This document shows, piece after piece, positions 25,510-34,172 of a stretch of DNA of 64,000 nucleotides; position 1 is the stretch's first letter, and each line of letters begins with the position of its first letter. The translations under genes and the position numbers were made by a program. This DNA is from Lacrimispora indolis DSM 755 (GTDB lineage Bacteria; Bacillota; Clostridia; Lachnospirales; Lachnospiraceae), in assembly GCF_000526995.1 (NCBI RefSeq), contig NZ_AZUI01000001.1, forward strand, positions 1,984,001-2,048,000. Direction: 5' to 3'. Under the pieces are notes generated by a model. It ran no database searches. It saw only the letters and a program-made list of their open reading frames with translations, and was not told the origin of the DNA.

Positions 25510-26877
25510 ATGGATTATACAAATTTAATGAATGACAATACCGGAAAGAAATCAAAAGTAGGTATCATAGGAGCTACCCGTGGTTATGGCTATACGCTGC
25601 TTGCCCAGATCCCAAAGGTCAGGCTCATGGATTTGAGAGTCATCTGTTCCAGGCATCCGGATGAGTGCCTGGAAGTGCTGAAGGAAATCGGGTATGAGGA
25701 AGACAGGATTGTTTTCTGCCAAGAGAAAGCCCAGATTGAGAGCGCACCGGAAGATGCCATTCTCATTGTCAGGGATTACCGCCTTGTTATGGAAAGCGGG
25801 ATTACAGCTCTTGTAGAATGCACCGGAAATACTGCGGTAAGTTCTGATGCAGCTCTTTTAGCACTTGGGAAGGGAATTAATGTTTATATGGTTTCCAAGG
25901 AGACCGACAGTGTGTGCGGCCCGGTTTTAAACCAGACGGCTGTTGAAAACGGTGCTGTTTATGCTCTTGTTAACGGTGACCAGCCACGTAATCTTTTAGA
26001 CCTTTATTCCTGGGCCATGCTTTTAGGACTGGAAGTGGTAGCTGCCGGAAAATCCAGTGAATACGATTTTGTCTGGGATCGGGAGACAGGAGAATTCACT
26101 TACTTAGATGGAGACAGTGCCAGTGAGAATTTGCCGGAGATGTTTGAGCATTGGAGTTATAAGGGCGTGGAAACCCTGAATCAACGGCGCAAAATGCTGG
26201 AAAAGTATACCGGGGTTATTTCAGCGGATCTCTGCGAGATGAACCTTGTTTCAAACATCACCGGACTGGTGCCTTCTGCCCCATTTTTAAGCTATCCCAT
26301 CGCTAAGACCAGCGAACTTGCCAATATTTTTATTCCGGAAGAAGATGGAGGTATCCTGAAAAAGACGGGAGTTGTAGATGTATTCTATAATTTAAGAGGT
26401 ACGGACGAGGCAAGCTTCTGCGGAGGAGAGTTTATTATCATTAAATGTGAAAATGAAAAGATGTGGGATATTCTGAAGGGCAAGGGACATGTAATGAGCA
26501 GCAATGGCAAGTATGCATGTATTTATTATCCTTATCATTATATGGGACTTGAAACCCCAGTCTCTGTTTTGTTAGGTGATTTTATGGGAATCGGTACTCA
26601 TCCCGAATGCCGTCAGGTATCTGTTCTGGCAGGTGTGGCTGAAAAAGATTTACCCAAGGGAACTGTGCTTACAGTCCAGGGACATCATCATGCGATCGAT
26701 GGCCTGATTCCTGAACTTCTTGAAAGAAAATCCGTTGAGAACCTGGCTCCCTTCTATTTGCTGAACGGCATGGCTTTGCTTAAGGACGTAAAAAAGGGAG
26801 AGCCGATCACTCTTGATGACGTGGATTTATCACAGCTGGAAACGTATAAGCTATATGCGCAAGGCTTAGATCTTTAA
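25510..26877 (+). CDS. NAD(P)-binding SAF-domain oxidoreductase (COG4091, homoserine-dehydrogenase-like)
   Basis: About 455 residues, soluble. N-terminal Rossmann fold with VGIIGATRGYGYTLL (about 17-31) and VECTGNTAV; middle part with VNGDQPRNLLDLYSWAMLLGLEVVAAGK; C-terminal SAF-type module including LPKGTVLTVQGHHHAIDG. This matches proteins annotated as predicted homoserine dehydrogenase-like with SAF domain; no such activity is implied by context. ATG 25510 is preferred because AGGAG (25494-25498) is only 2 bases from the ATG at 25501 but 11 from 25510. It sits in the sugar-acid operon as a second candidate for the tetronate-oxidising step. Function unknown. Confidence 0.72.
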   Translation: MDYTNLMNDNTGKKSKVGIIGATRGYGYTLLAQIPKVRLMDLRVICSRHPDECLEVLKEIGYEEDRIVFCQEKAQIESAPEDAILIVRDYRLVMESGITALVECTGNTAVSSDAALLALGKGINVYMVSKETDSVCGPVLNQTAVENGAVYALVNGDQPRNLLDLYSWAMLLGLEVVAAGKSSEYDFVWDRETGEFTYLDGDSASENLPEMFEHWSYKGVETLNQRRKMLEKYTGVISADLCEMNLVSNITGLVPSAPFLSYPIAKTSELANIFIPEEDGGILKKTGVVDVFYNLRGTDEASFCGGEFIIIKCENEKMWDILKGKGHVMSSNGKYACIYYPYHYMGLETPVSVLLGDFMGIGTHPECRQVSVLAGVAEKDLPKGTVLTVQGHHHAIDGLIPELLERKSVENLAPFYLLNGMALLKDVKKGEPITLDDVDLSQLETYKLYAQGLDL

Positions 26878-26887
26878 GAAAGAGAAA

Positions 26888-26930
26888 GAAGAGGGTGCCG
26901 TGGGTGCCTTCTTCTTTGCATTTTCTTTTT
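26888..26930 (+). terminator. Hairpin terminator/attenuator between the oxidoreductase gene and rpoN
   Basis: GAAGAGGGTGCC (26888-26899), loop GTG, GGTGCCTTCTTC (26903-26914), fully paired with three G-U pairs, then TTTGCATTTTCTTTTT. It would end or attenuate the sigma-54-driven transcript ahead of rpoN. Confidence 0.75.
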
Positions 26931-26993
26931 CAGTGGAGCAGCAGATTTTTCGTTAATGTTGTTTTGATGTCAGGGAAAGGAGGAAAGGAAAAC

Positions 26994-28346
26994 ATGAACT
27001 TAGATTTGCAGATGAAACAGGGGCAAACCTTATCGCCCCAGATGATACAGTCTGCAAAAATCCTGCAGATGACAGCTGAGGAGCTGGATATATATATCAA
27101 TGAGCTGGCTTTGGAAAATCCAACCATAGATGTTGTATCACCCTTCCAACAGCAGCGGTGGCTGGATTCCTTTAATGAACAAAATTATTACCTTTATCGA
27201 AAGCAGAACGATGATGATGATTATAAGAATAGCTGGAATTATAACGCCGATGATGGAGAAACGCTGCAGAATTATTTATGGTCACAATTGATTATGGAGG
27301 ACTTTTCTTCACTTGAGACGAAAATCGTCAAATTCATGCTGGAATGCCTGGATGGGAAGGGATACCTGACAGAATCGGTTCATGATATTTCGGTTTATTT
27401 CAAAGTGAATGAATTCCTGGTTCAAAAACTTTTGGAAAAACTGCAGACGCTGGAACCTGCGGGGATCTGTGCCCGCAGCCTTGAGGAATGCTTAAAATTG
27501 CAGCTGAAAAGCCGGAAGATGCTGTCTCCGGTTCTTTCTCAGATCATTGATGACTGTCTGGAGATGGTTGCAAAAAATAAGATTCCTGCCATAAAAAGAA
27601 AATTGCGGTTGTCTTCTTCAGAGGCAGCAGCATGTTGTCAGATCATCAGATCACTGAATCCAAAACCAGGCACCTCGTTTGGTAACCGCGAACAGATGCG
27701 CTATATTGTTCCTGATGTAACAATTGTGAAGTTTAGAGATCATTTTGATATTCTGCTGAATGAATCTTCCTGTTCAGGAATTGAGATCAACTGTTATTAT
27801 CAGCAGATGAACCAGCGCAGAGAATCGGAGGAAGTAAAAGCATATCTGGATAATAAAATCCGGCAGGCGGAATGGATCAGGCATTGTGTTGCACAGCGCT
27901 CAAAGACAATCATGCAGGTATCAAAAAAAATCCTGGAATACCAGGAAGCTTTTTTTATGAACGGGCCAAATCACTTAATCCCTTTGAGAATGGGGGATGT
28001 GGCGGAAGCCATAGGAGTTCATGAATCAACCGTCAGCCGTGCTGTCAGTAAGAAGTATCTTCAGTGTTCCTGGGGAGTTTATCCCATGAGCTTCTTTTTT
28101 CCCAGAAGTGTAATAAAACATGAGGAAAGCCGGCTTCATGAAGCAGCACAGACCCTGACGAATGGGGATATCAAGCGGGTTCTTCAGGATATTATCAAGG
28201 AGGAAGACAAGAAAAAGCCGTACAGTGACCGGATTCTCGGTGAGAAGATTTTAGAATCCGGCATCTCTATTTCACGGCGTACGGTTGCAAAATACCGTGA
28301 GGAAGCCGGGATTCCGGATGCCAGCGGACGAAAAAGATATAATTAA
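26994..28346 (+). CDS. rpoN: RNA polymerase sigma-54 factor RpoN
   Basis: A 450-residue sigma-54. Region I is glutamine-rich (MKQGQTLSPQMIQSAKILQM, residues 6-25); an acidic linker follows (DDDDYKNSWNYNADDGE); the core-binding and helix-turn-helix regions come next (MGDVAEAIGVHESTVSRAVS); the RpoN box near the C-terminus reads ISRRTVAKYREE. ATG 26994 with AAAGGAGGAAAGG is clear; the longer upstream reading has no ribosome site. Its place behind a sigma-54 operon, after a hairpin, suggests it serves this locus at least. Whether the genome has another rpoN cannot be known from here. Confidence 0.95.
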   Translation: MNLDLQMKQGQTLSPQMIQSAKILQMTAEELDIYINELALENPTIDVVSPFQQQRWLDSFNEQNYYLYRKQNDDDDYKNSWNYNADDGETLQNYLWSQLIMEDFSSLETKIVKFMLECLDGKGYLTESVHDISVYFKVNEFLVQKLLEKLQTLEPAGICARSLEECLKLQLKSRKMLSPVLSQIIDDCLEMVAKNKIPAIKRKLRLSSSEAAACCQIIRSLNPKPGTSFGNREQMRYIVPDVTIVKFRDHFDILLNESSCSGIEINCYYQQMNQRRESEEVKAYLDNKIRQAEWIRHCVAQRSKTIMQVSKKILEYQEAFFMNGPNHLIPLRMGDVAEAIGVHESTVSRAVSKKYLQCSWGVYPMSFFFPRSVIKHEESRLHEAAQTLTNGDIKRVLQDIIKEEDKKKPYSDRILGEKILESGISISRRTVAKYREEAGIPDASGRKRYN

Positions 28347-28386
28347 AGGAATCCCGGATCACTCATTTTGGCTTTCTGTTGATGAG

Positions 28387-28425
28387 GAGCTGGGTTATTG
28401 ATAAACCCAGTTCCGCTATTTTGCT
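28387..28425 (+). terminator. Probable terminator of rpoN
   Basis: GAGCTGGGTT (28387-28396) pairs with AACCCAGTTC (28404-28413; one G-U), followed by the T-rich TATTTTGCTATTT. It lies between the convergent rpoN and ABC permease genes. Confidence 0.6.
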
Positions 28426-28427
28426 AT

Positions 28428-29228
28428 TTACGAAGGGAGCAAATCTTTTTTTGTGTAGAGCCGGCCAGCCATGGAACAGCTAACCAAAATGATCACAAAT
28501 GAAAGCAGGATATAGAAAGGGCTTAGTCCGTGTTCTGAAACCGACACCACATCAAAATAGCTCACCGGTGTCAGAGCGTGTAAAAAATCCACGGTGCCGG
28601 CATAATCCAGCGCAAAGCTGATTACGTAAAAGGTCAGGACCGTTAGCATTGTAATGAGACTTGCGGCTTTATAATTTTTCCCAAGGCCCGAAATGAAAAG
28701 CCCTATGGAAAAAAGCACAGTTTGGGTGATAAATATTCCCATTGTTGTGATCAAATGCGTGCCCGCGATGCTCCTGTCACCCAGGGGAAGTATGATACAC
28801 AAATATGACATGATCCCCACCGTGAGGGAAAATATCCCAAGATTTGTTACTGCCGCCCCGATTTTCGCCCAAATGATGGCGGAACGTTTATAAGGCTTTG
28901 AGAACAGGAACTCGCTTGTGCCAAACTTTTCTTCCCTGGAAACGGCATATACCCCTGAAAATCCCGCATAAAAGAAGGCCAGTAAGTCAATCCAGAATAC
29001 CATGCACTGATAGGCCCCCAGGGGAGTGTCGATTCTCACTCCGTTCAGCCCGAATAAAATCAATATGATTTTTGGGAAGCTATCTGCCAGTTCCGCGATT
29101 TCTCCCATTGCATCCTTCAGCACCACAAATTCGATTGCTGCAAATCCTGTAAGCATTACAATCAGCACCAGCCATATGATCAACAGCTTTCTCGTCAATT
29201 TCAGCTCTTTTAAATATATCGTCTTCAT
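28428..29228 (-). CDS. ABC-2 type exporter permease
   Basis: A 266-residue membrane protein with about six helices, ABC-2 topology: cytoplasmic start MKTIYLKELKLTRK, then a helix, a soluble loop (GEIAELADSFPKI), and the conserved EEKFGTSEFLFSKPYKRSAI segment that marks NatB-like exporter permeases. ATG 29228 follows GGAGG; a longer reading runs into the next gene. Last gene of the leftward TetR-phosphotransferase-ABC operon; its start lies 2 bases past the stop codon of the paralogous permease gene. Likely half of a heterodimeric exporter with the ATPase at 30039. Confidence 0.85.
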   Translation of the reverse strand: MKTIYLKELKLTRKLLIIWLVLIVMLTGFAAIEFVVLKDAMGEIAELADSFPKIILILFGLNGVRIDTPLGAYQCMVFWIDLLAFFYAGFSGVYAVSREEKFGTSEFLFSKPYKRSAIIWAKIGAAVTNLGIFSLTVGIMSYLCIILPLGDRSIAGTHLITTMGIFITQTVLFSIGLFISGLGKNYKAASLITMLTVLTFYVISFALDYAGTVDFLHALTPVSYFDVVSVSEHGLSPFYILLSFVIILVSCSMAGRLYTKKDLLPS

Positions 29229-29230
29229 GC

Positions 29231-30028
29231 TCAGCCTCCAAATACAACGTCTTTTTTTAGAAATACTCTGCAGCTGACAAACAACAGCCCCCCGCCCAGG
29301 ATCACATACCACACCACATAATTCCATTGGTAAAATCCGGTTTCAGCGATTCTGACAGGATCAAAGAAGCCAAAGGGGGTGAAATAGCCCAGTACCGGTT
29401 CCTGGATCTTCTTTGACATGGAACTTAAGCAAAAGAGGGCAAACATGACGCAGGAGGATATGAGAACAGGCGTCCTTACATTGGGGAAAAACGTCCCTGC
29501 AGCTGTTCCGAAAACCACAAACATCAGCTCCAGCAGCACAAGGGATTTTCCTATGAGAAAAAATGCCCTCCAATCAACGGAAATGCCTTTGACGGTCATA
29601 AGGGCGAGTGCTGCTCCTGTGATATAGGCGGCTCCCACAATCAGGCTGTCTGCTGTACAGGCAAGAAGCTTGCTAAAGAAAACCCTGCGCCTGGAAAGGG
29701 GCTTTGTCAGCAGAAATTCTGCTGATTTGTTCATATATTCCTTTGTGTGGGAGGAAAAGGCAATGCTCATTCCGTGGATTGCCGCCGCTGTCATGGCAAA
29801 GCTGTTTAAAAAGCTGAACATGCCAAGGGGGGTCATGACAAAGGCGGCGCTGAGTCCTAAGGCTTCAAACATCGGATTGGTCTTTATGGCCTCCACCATC
29901 ACAGCATTTGTCCCTGAGATAAAGCCAAGGTACGTGGGCAGCATGAGAAAGATCAGCCCGCCCATGGACAGGGACCAGATAATGATATTTTTCTTTAACT
30001 GTTTCAGTTCATACTTAAATACGGTCAT
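29231..30028 (-). CDS. ABC-2 type exporter permease
   Basis: A 265-residue membrane protein of the same type as its downstream neighbour: MTVFKYELKQLKKNIIIW at the cytoplasmic start, then about six helices, with SSHTKEYMNKSAEFLLTKPLSRRRV as the counterpart of the SKPYKRS segment. ATG 30028 is preferred, with GAGGTG 6 bases before it; GTG 30037 is an alternative. The two permeases probably pair in one exporter powered by the adjacent ATPase. Substrate unknown; the phosphotransferase upstream suggests a drug or antibiotic. Confidence 0.85.
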   Translation of the reverse strand: MTVFKYELKQLKKNIIIWSLSMGGLIFLMLPTYLGFISGTNAVMVEAIKTNPMFEALGLSAAFVMTPLGMFSFLNSFAMTAAAIHGMSIAFSSHTKEYMNKSAEFLLTKPLSRRRVFFSKLLACTADSLIVGAAYITGAALALMTVKGISVDWRAFFLIGKSLVLLELMFVVFGTAAGTFFPNVRTPVLISSCVMFALFCLSSMSKKIQEPVLGYFTPFGFFDPVRIAETGFYQWNYVVWYVILGGGLLFVSCRVFLKKDVVFGG

Positions 30029-30038
30029 CCCCTTCACC

Positions 30039-30911
30039 TCACCTGTAATAGTGCATGAATATTTCTTCCAGCGCCGGTTCTTCGATAAACAGGTCGTGGA
30101 CCTTTAAGGCAGACAGCTTTGTCAGGATCTCTCCCATATCCCCCATAAACATGAATGAGGCAGTATGGCCCTCCTGATGATAATTGGTAACTCCCACAAG
30201 GTTAAAATAGCCTGCCGGTATTTCCTCTGCCGTAACACTGATTTTTTTATGGCTGTTGGCCCGAAGCTCGCTGATTTTCTGTACGCTGATGATCTTGCCT
30301 TCTTTTAAAATTGCCACCCGGTCGCAGACTTTCTGAACCTCTGACAGGACGTGGGAAGAAAAGAAGATCGTCGCCCCACGTTTGTTTTCTTCTTTTAAAA
30401 TCGTAAAAAATTCCTGCTGGATCAGCGGGTCCAAGCCGCTGGTGGGTTCATCTAATATAATGAGCCTGGGAGAGTGGAGCAGGGCGCACAGGATCCCTGC
30501 TTTCTTTTTGTTGCCCAGGGACAAGTCGGAAATTTTACGGGACAAGTCCAGGCCCAGGCGCCTGGAAAGCTCTTTTATTTTGCCATCGTTCTTTACGCCG
30601 TACAAATCTGCCGCGTACGTTACCAGCTCCCGGACCGTCATATTGTCATAATAGGAGGACTCTCCGGGCAGATATCCCACATCCTTTGCGATTTCAGCGG
30701 CCTGCTTGATGCAGTCTCTGCCAAAGATTTCCGCACTTCCGGAGGTGGGATGGATCAGTGCCAGAAGGGTGCGGATAGTGGTGGATTTACCGGCTCCATT
30801 TGGCCCGATAAAGCCGAAGATCTCTCCTTCTTCTACGGAAAAGCTCACATCCTCAATACCTCTGTGATCCCCATAGCTTTTGGTCAGGTTTTTAATATGA
30901 ATTGCGTTCAC
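30039..30911 (-). CDS. ABC transporter ATP-binding protein
   Basis: A 290-residue ATPase of the NatA/BcrA exporter type. Walker A GPNGAGKST (about residues 34-42), Q-loop region YLPGESSYYDNMTV, signature DLSLGNKKKAGI (a divergent LSGGQ, with LSLGNKKK as in some bacitracin-type exporters), Walker B LIILDEPTSGLDP and switch His in SSHVLSE. GTG start at 30911 is chosen because AAAGGAGA (30919-30926 complement) is at normal spacing and the upstream residues are not family-like. It lies 16 bases downstream of the phosphotransferase-like gene and 10 bases upstream of the first permease. Confidence 0.9.
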   Translation of the reverse strand: MNAIHIKNLTKSYGDHRGIEDVSFSVEEGEIFGFIGPNGAGKSTTIRTLLALIHPTSGSAEIFGRDCIKQAAEIAKDVGYLPGESSYYDNMTVRELVTYAADLYGVKNDGKIKELSRRLGLDLSRKISDLSLGNKKKAGILCALLHSPRLIILDEPTSGLDPLIQQEFFTILKEENKRGATIFFSSHVLSEVQKVCDRVAILKEGKIISVQKISELRANSHKKISVTAEEIPAGYFNLVGVTNYHQEGHTASFMFMGDMGEILTKLSALKVHDLFIEEPALEEIFMHYYR

Positions 30912-30927
30912 CGGTGAGTCTCCTTTC

Positions 30928-33411
30928 TCATTCCAAAAACTCAATATACCCCATATTGCCGTTTACACGGATCCGGTCCCCATCCTTAATGTGTTTTGTG
31001 GCATCGGTCACGCCAACCACTGCAGGCAGGCCGTATTCCCGTGTGATGACCGCGCCGTGGGTGGCCATTCCGCCAACCTCCGTGACAAGTCCGCTCACAG
31101 AGATAAAGGCCGGTGTCCAGCTTGGGTCGGTAAATTTGGTAACCAGGATGTCGCCCTTTTCTATTCTGCCTGCTTCCTTTATGTCCAGGATGACTCTGGC
31201 CCGGCCTTCTGCCACGCCGCCTGATACGGCAAGCCCTGGCAGCGCCCCACCTGGAACCTTTCGTTTGTATTCCCCTTCCACCACTTCTCCGTCAGAGAAG
31301 ATGAGGCGGGGAGGTGTTAAAGAGGCGTACTTATCATAATCCGCCCGCAGTCCATCGATTTTCCCATAATCAGGTTCCTGGTTCTCGGCAAATAAGGCGG
31401 CCAGCTCCGGAAGGCTTAAATAGAATACATCTTCTACCTTTCTCAGCCTGCCTTCCTTCACAAGCTTTTCAGATTCCCGGATGATCGCCTGCTTGTATTC
31501 CCAATACCGCTTCATCCAGTAATATTTCGGGGATTCCCGCAGGCCTAAAAAATTCCGGTAAAAGGACAGCTGCTTTGCCAGCTTCCTGGCCTTCCTGGCT
31601 CCCCATTTCTTTTTTGCAGCCAGAACCATGGCCTTTACCGCTTCATCGCTTTCTTTCTTCCCCTGAAGGAGCTTTTGCTCCGCATGGCCTTCAGGGAGCC
31701 TTATGTCGGCAAGCACGGTGGGAAGGATCTTTTCAGGCGCCTCTGCAAACCGGGGCTTTGCGATGTCAATTTCCCCGGGGCAGCGCATTCCGTACCGTAA
31801 GAAAAATTCTTCAAAGGCTTTTGCAGCTTCCTCTCCGCCCTGCTGTTTTCTCAATTCGTAAGTGGAAAAGGAATCCCCTGCTGTTTCAAGGTATTTTACA
31901 GCTTCCGGGCAATCTCTTGCAGCGTCTGCAATGCGGCTGACGTAAAATCCCATTTCTGAGGTGATGTTCCCCTTTATGGATTTTGACACATCAACGCTTA
32001 TATTGTCCCGTCCAAGGAGGAGCTTTCCTGCTTTATCAATGGACTTTGTGAGGTAGAAGGCGACCATAAGCGGCCCTAAGCCTTCCGGGTCAAACAGGCT
32101 TTTCATCAGATTGTCCGTGTCGTTAACAATATAATCGATTACAGCTTTGCCGGTCAGACGGTCAAGTCCTTTTTTTGTCTTTTGGACTGTTGCTTCCATG
32201 CGGCGGTTGTAGCCGTCAATGATGGCCGGATCATTTTTCCGGTAGATCCTGAATCCGGCAGTGATGCATTTGCCCACATCCCTTGGAATGGCAAAATCGC
32301 TTTTCTGGCCTTTTGGAATGGATTTCAAATAATCCTTTCTTCCCAGGACCTGATTGTATGCGTTGTTCATCAGTTCGTCGGAATTGGACAGCTTTTGCCG
32401 TACCAGAGCTTTGCCTACGGGACTGTTTAAGTTATGAGTGATCTCCATATATGGCCGCCCGCCGATTTCCGTGATCTTCACGGTTTTTGACATCAATTTC
32501 CAAAAGGACATGCCAAGGGGCAGCATGGTGTCGGTCATCATCTGTAAGTGGCCGACAGAGATAAAACAGCGTTTAAAGCCGTCGGGGGAGGAGGGGCAGG
32601 GGAAAAGGGTGGTGATTGCCCGGGACTGAACGATGTAGAACCGCTTCCCGTCAAAGCACCATTCTATGTCCTGGGGACTGCCGAATTCCCTTTCAATCTT
32701 TTTTCCCATGGCAGAAAGGGCGGTTACCTGGGTTTCGGTCAGACATGGCTCCGGGCCGCTTCTTTTTTTTACAATTCCGCCTTTGACCGTCCATGTAACC
32801 GGGATCTTGCGTCCGGACACCAGATCTTCTCCAAGGCCTTCCACTGCTTCAATGGCAGTTGTAAAACGGTCTGAGGTTATGGGATCGGCGGTAAACATGA
32901 CCCCAGCCGCCTTTGCATCCACCATTTTTTGTACGACCACTGCCATTTGGACTTCCTTTTCTTCAAACCCGTTTTTGGCCCGGTAAGAAACCGCCCGCTG
33001 ATTATACAAGGATGCGAAGCAGTTGACTGCCGCCTTTATTACGGCTTCAAAACCGGAGACATTTAAATAAGTGTCCTGCTGGCCGGCAAAGGAAGCATCC
33101 GGCAGATCCTCGGCTGTGGCAGAGGAACGGACTGCAACGGAAATGTTATCACCCAGGCCGTCATAGGCGGATCGGATCAGTTCCCTGGCTTCGGCGGGCA
33201 GGGTCAGACCGGCAACGGCGGATTTTGCATCGTCCCAGGCAAGGTTTACGGCGGGAAGGATATATGCTTTAAAAAATTCTGTTGTAATAATAAAGCCTCC
33301 CGGCACGCTTTCCGGGAACCGTTTGATCAGCCTTGCAAGACTGGCGCCCTTTCCTCCTGACACCTTAAGGGAAGCAGCTTCTTTATCATGGATTTTCAGT
33401 ATATACATCAC
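30928..33411 (-). CDS. PEP/pyruvate-binding phosphotransferase, rifamycin-phosphotransferase-like
   Basis: 827 residues. N-terminal ATP-grasp (PPDK_N) domain, about 1-310: GGKGASLARL, SVAVRSSATAEDLPDASFAG. A long, mostly helical middle part, about 320-700. C-terminal swivelling phosphohistidine domain: GGMATHGAVITREYGLPAVV with the transferred phosphate on that His. This order, with no PEP-binding barrel at the end, is that of rifamycin phosphotransferase rather than PEP synthase. Starts at GTG 33411 or ATG 33408, coupled to the TetR stop codon with AGGAGG before it. Placed between a TetR gene and an ABC exporter it may modify a drug; the actual substrate is not shown. Confidence 0.83.
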   Translation of the reverse strand: MMYILKIHDKEAASLKVSGGKGASLARLIKRFPESVPGGFIITTEFFKAYILPAVNLAWDDAKSAVAGLTLPAEARELIRSAYDGLGDNISVAVRSSATAEDLPDASFAGQQDTYLNVSGFEAVIKAAVNCFASLYNQRAVSYRAKNGFEEKEVQMAVVVQKMVDAKAAGVMFTADPITSDRFTTAIEAVEGLGEDLVSGRKIPVTWTVKGGIVKKRSGPEPCLTETQVTALSAMGKKIEREFGSPQDIEWCFDGKRFYIVQSRAITTLFPCPSSPDGFKRCFISVGHLQMMTDTMLPLGMSFWKLMSKTVKITEIGGRPYMEITHNLNSPVGKALVRQKLSNSDELMNNAYNQVLGRKDYLKSIPKGQKSDFAIPRDVGKCITAGFRIYRKNDPAIIDGYNRRMEATVQKTKKGLDRLTGKAVIDYIVNDTDNLMKSLFDPEGLGPLMVAFYLTKSIDKAGKLLLGRDNISVDVSKSIKGNITSEMGFYVSRIADAARDCPEAVKYLETAGDSFSTYELRKQQGGEEAAKAFEEFFLRYGMRCPGEIDIAKPRFAEAPEKILPTVLADIRLPEGHAEQKLLQGKKESDEAVKAMVLAAKKKWGARKARKLAKQLSFYRNFLGLRESPKYYWMKRYWEYKQAIIRESEKLVKEGRLRKVEDVFYLSLPELAALFAENQEPDYGKIDGLRADYDKYASLTPPRLIFSDGEVVEGEYKRKVPGGALPGLAVSGGVAEGRARVILDIKEAGRIEKGDILVTKFTDPSWTPAFISVSGLVTEVGGMATHGAVITREYGLPAVVGVTDATKHIKDGDRIRVNGNMGYIEFLE

Positions 33412-34019
33412 AGGTATTCCTCCTTATACAGATTGCTTTTCAGCATGTTCATGATTCTTTCCATTTCTTCTGTTATTTCCCCAAGGCCGCAACGCTCATC
33501 GGACATTTCGTGGGCGTATCCTTCGGCCATGAGAAACATCAGGCGCATAACTTCATCAATATTCACGCCTTCCTTGAATTTAACCGCATCCTCCTTCTTT
33601 AACACCAGGTCATAGGAAAAACGCTGGGATTCGGGCATGATCTTTTTTGTAATATCCGTAACTGCATCGTCGGTCTCTTCAAACATGCTGATAATAAATT
33701 TCAATATATTAGGGTACTTTTCCAGTATGCCCATTTTCATTCTGGAAGCCGCAATAATGCGTTCAAACAGATCGTCATATGCATTGATTTCACTGCGCTT
33801 ATATGCGTCAATCATAACAGTTCTCACATATTCCGACAGGTATAAGTATAAATCCCTTTTTGTGCCGAAATAATGGAACAGCATTGGTTTGGACACACCG
33901 CTGTTTTGGGCAATGTCACCCATGGAGGCCTTTTTATACCCATGCCTTCCAAAACACTTTAATGCCGCCTCAATGATGGGCTGCTGCTTTTCTTCTGAGA
34001 GTTCCTTAAATTTTTCCAT
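33408..34019 (-). CDS. TetR/AcrR-family repressor of the phosphotransferase-exporter operon
   Basis: A 203-residue TetR-type regulator: KQQPIIEAALKCFGRHGYKKASM, then the recognition helix SKPMLFHYFGTKRDLYLYL (about residues 43-61). The C-terminal helical domain is ligand-binding. First gene of a leftward operon; its end overlaps the start of the phosphotransferase-like gene by 4 bases. Two copies of ACCGAATCGGT flank the promoter just upstream, so it very probably represses its own operon until an inducing compound binds. Start ATG 34019, with GGTGGGAAC as a modest ribosome site. Confidence 0.92.
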   Translation of the reverse strand: MEKFKELSEEKQQPIIEAALKCFGRHGYKKASMGDIAQNSGVSKPMLFHYFGTKRDLYLYLSEYVRTVMIDAYKRSEINAYDDLFERIIAASRMKMGILEKYPNILKFIISMFEETDDAVTDITKKIMPESQRFSYDLVLKKEDAVKFKEGVNIDEVMRLMFLMAEGYAHEMSDERCGLGEITEEMERIMNMLKSNLYKEEYL

Positions 34020-34044
34020 GTTCCCACCTTCTGAAATAGTATTG

Positions 34045-34094
34045 ACCGAATCGGTTTATGGATTGATTATAGCACCATGAACCGAATCGGTCAA
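34045..34094 (-). promoter_or_regulatory. Promoter of the tetR operon with twin operators
   Basis: On the - strand: TTGACC (34089-34094), 17 bases, TATAAT (34066-34071). The palindrome ACCGA-A-TCGGT occurs at 34081-34091, overlapping the -35 box, and at 34045-34055, just downstream of the -10 box; centres are 36 bp apart. TCAAT or TTGAC flanks extend the similarity. This is a textbook layout for TetR autorepression. Confidence 0.9.
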
Positions 34095-34172
34095 TATGAG
34101 TAATTTAATCATTTTTTGAAATATTTGTATCAGCATCCATATGGTGGCTGTATGAAAAACAGTTCCGGGCTA

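Noticed and set aside
30928..33411. Housekeeping PEP synthase or pyruvate phosphate dikinase
   Set aside because: Those enzymes have a C-terminal PEP-binding barrel after the phosphohistidine domain; here the phosphohistidine domain is at the very end, as in drug phosphotransferases.
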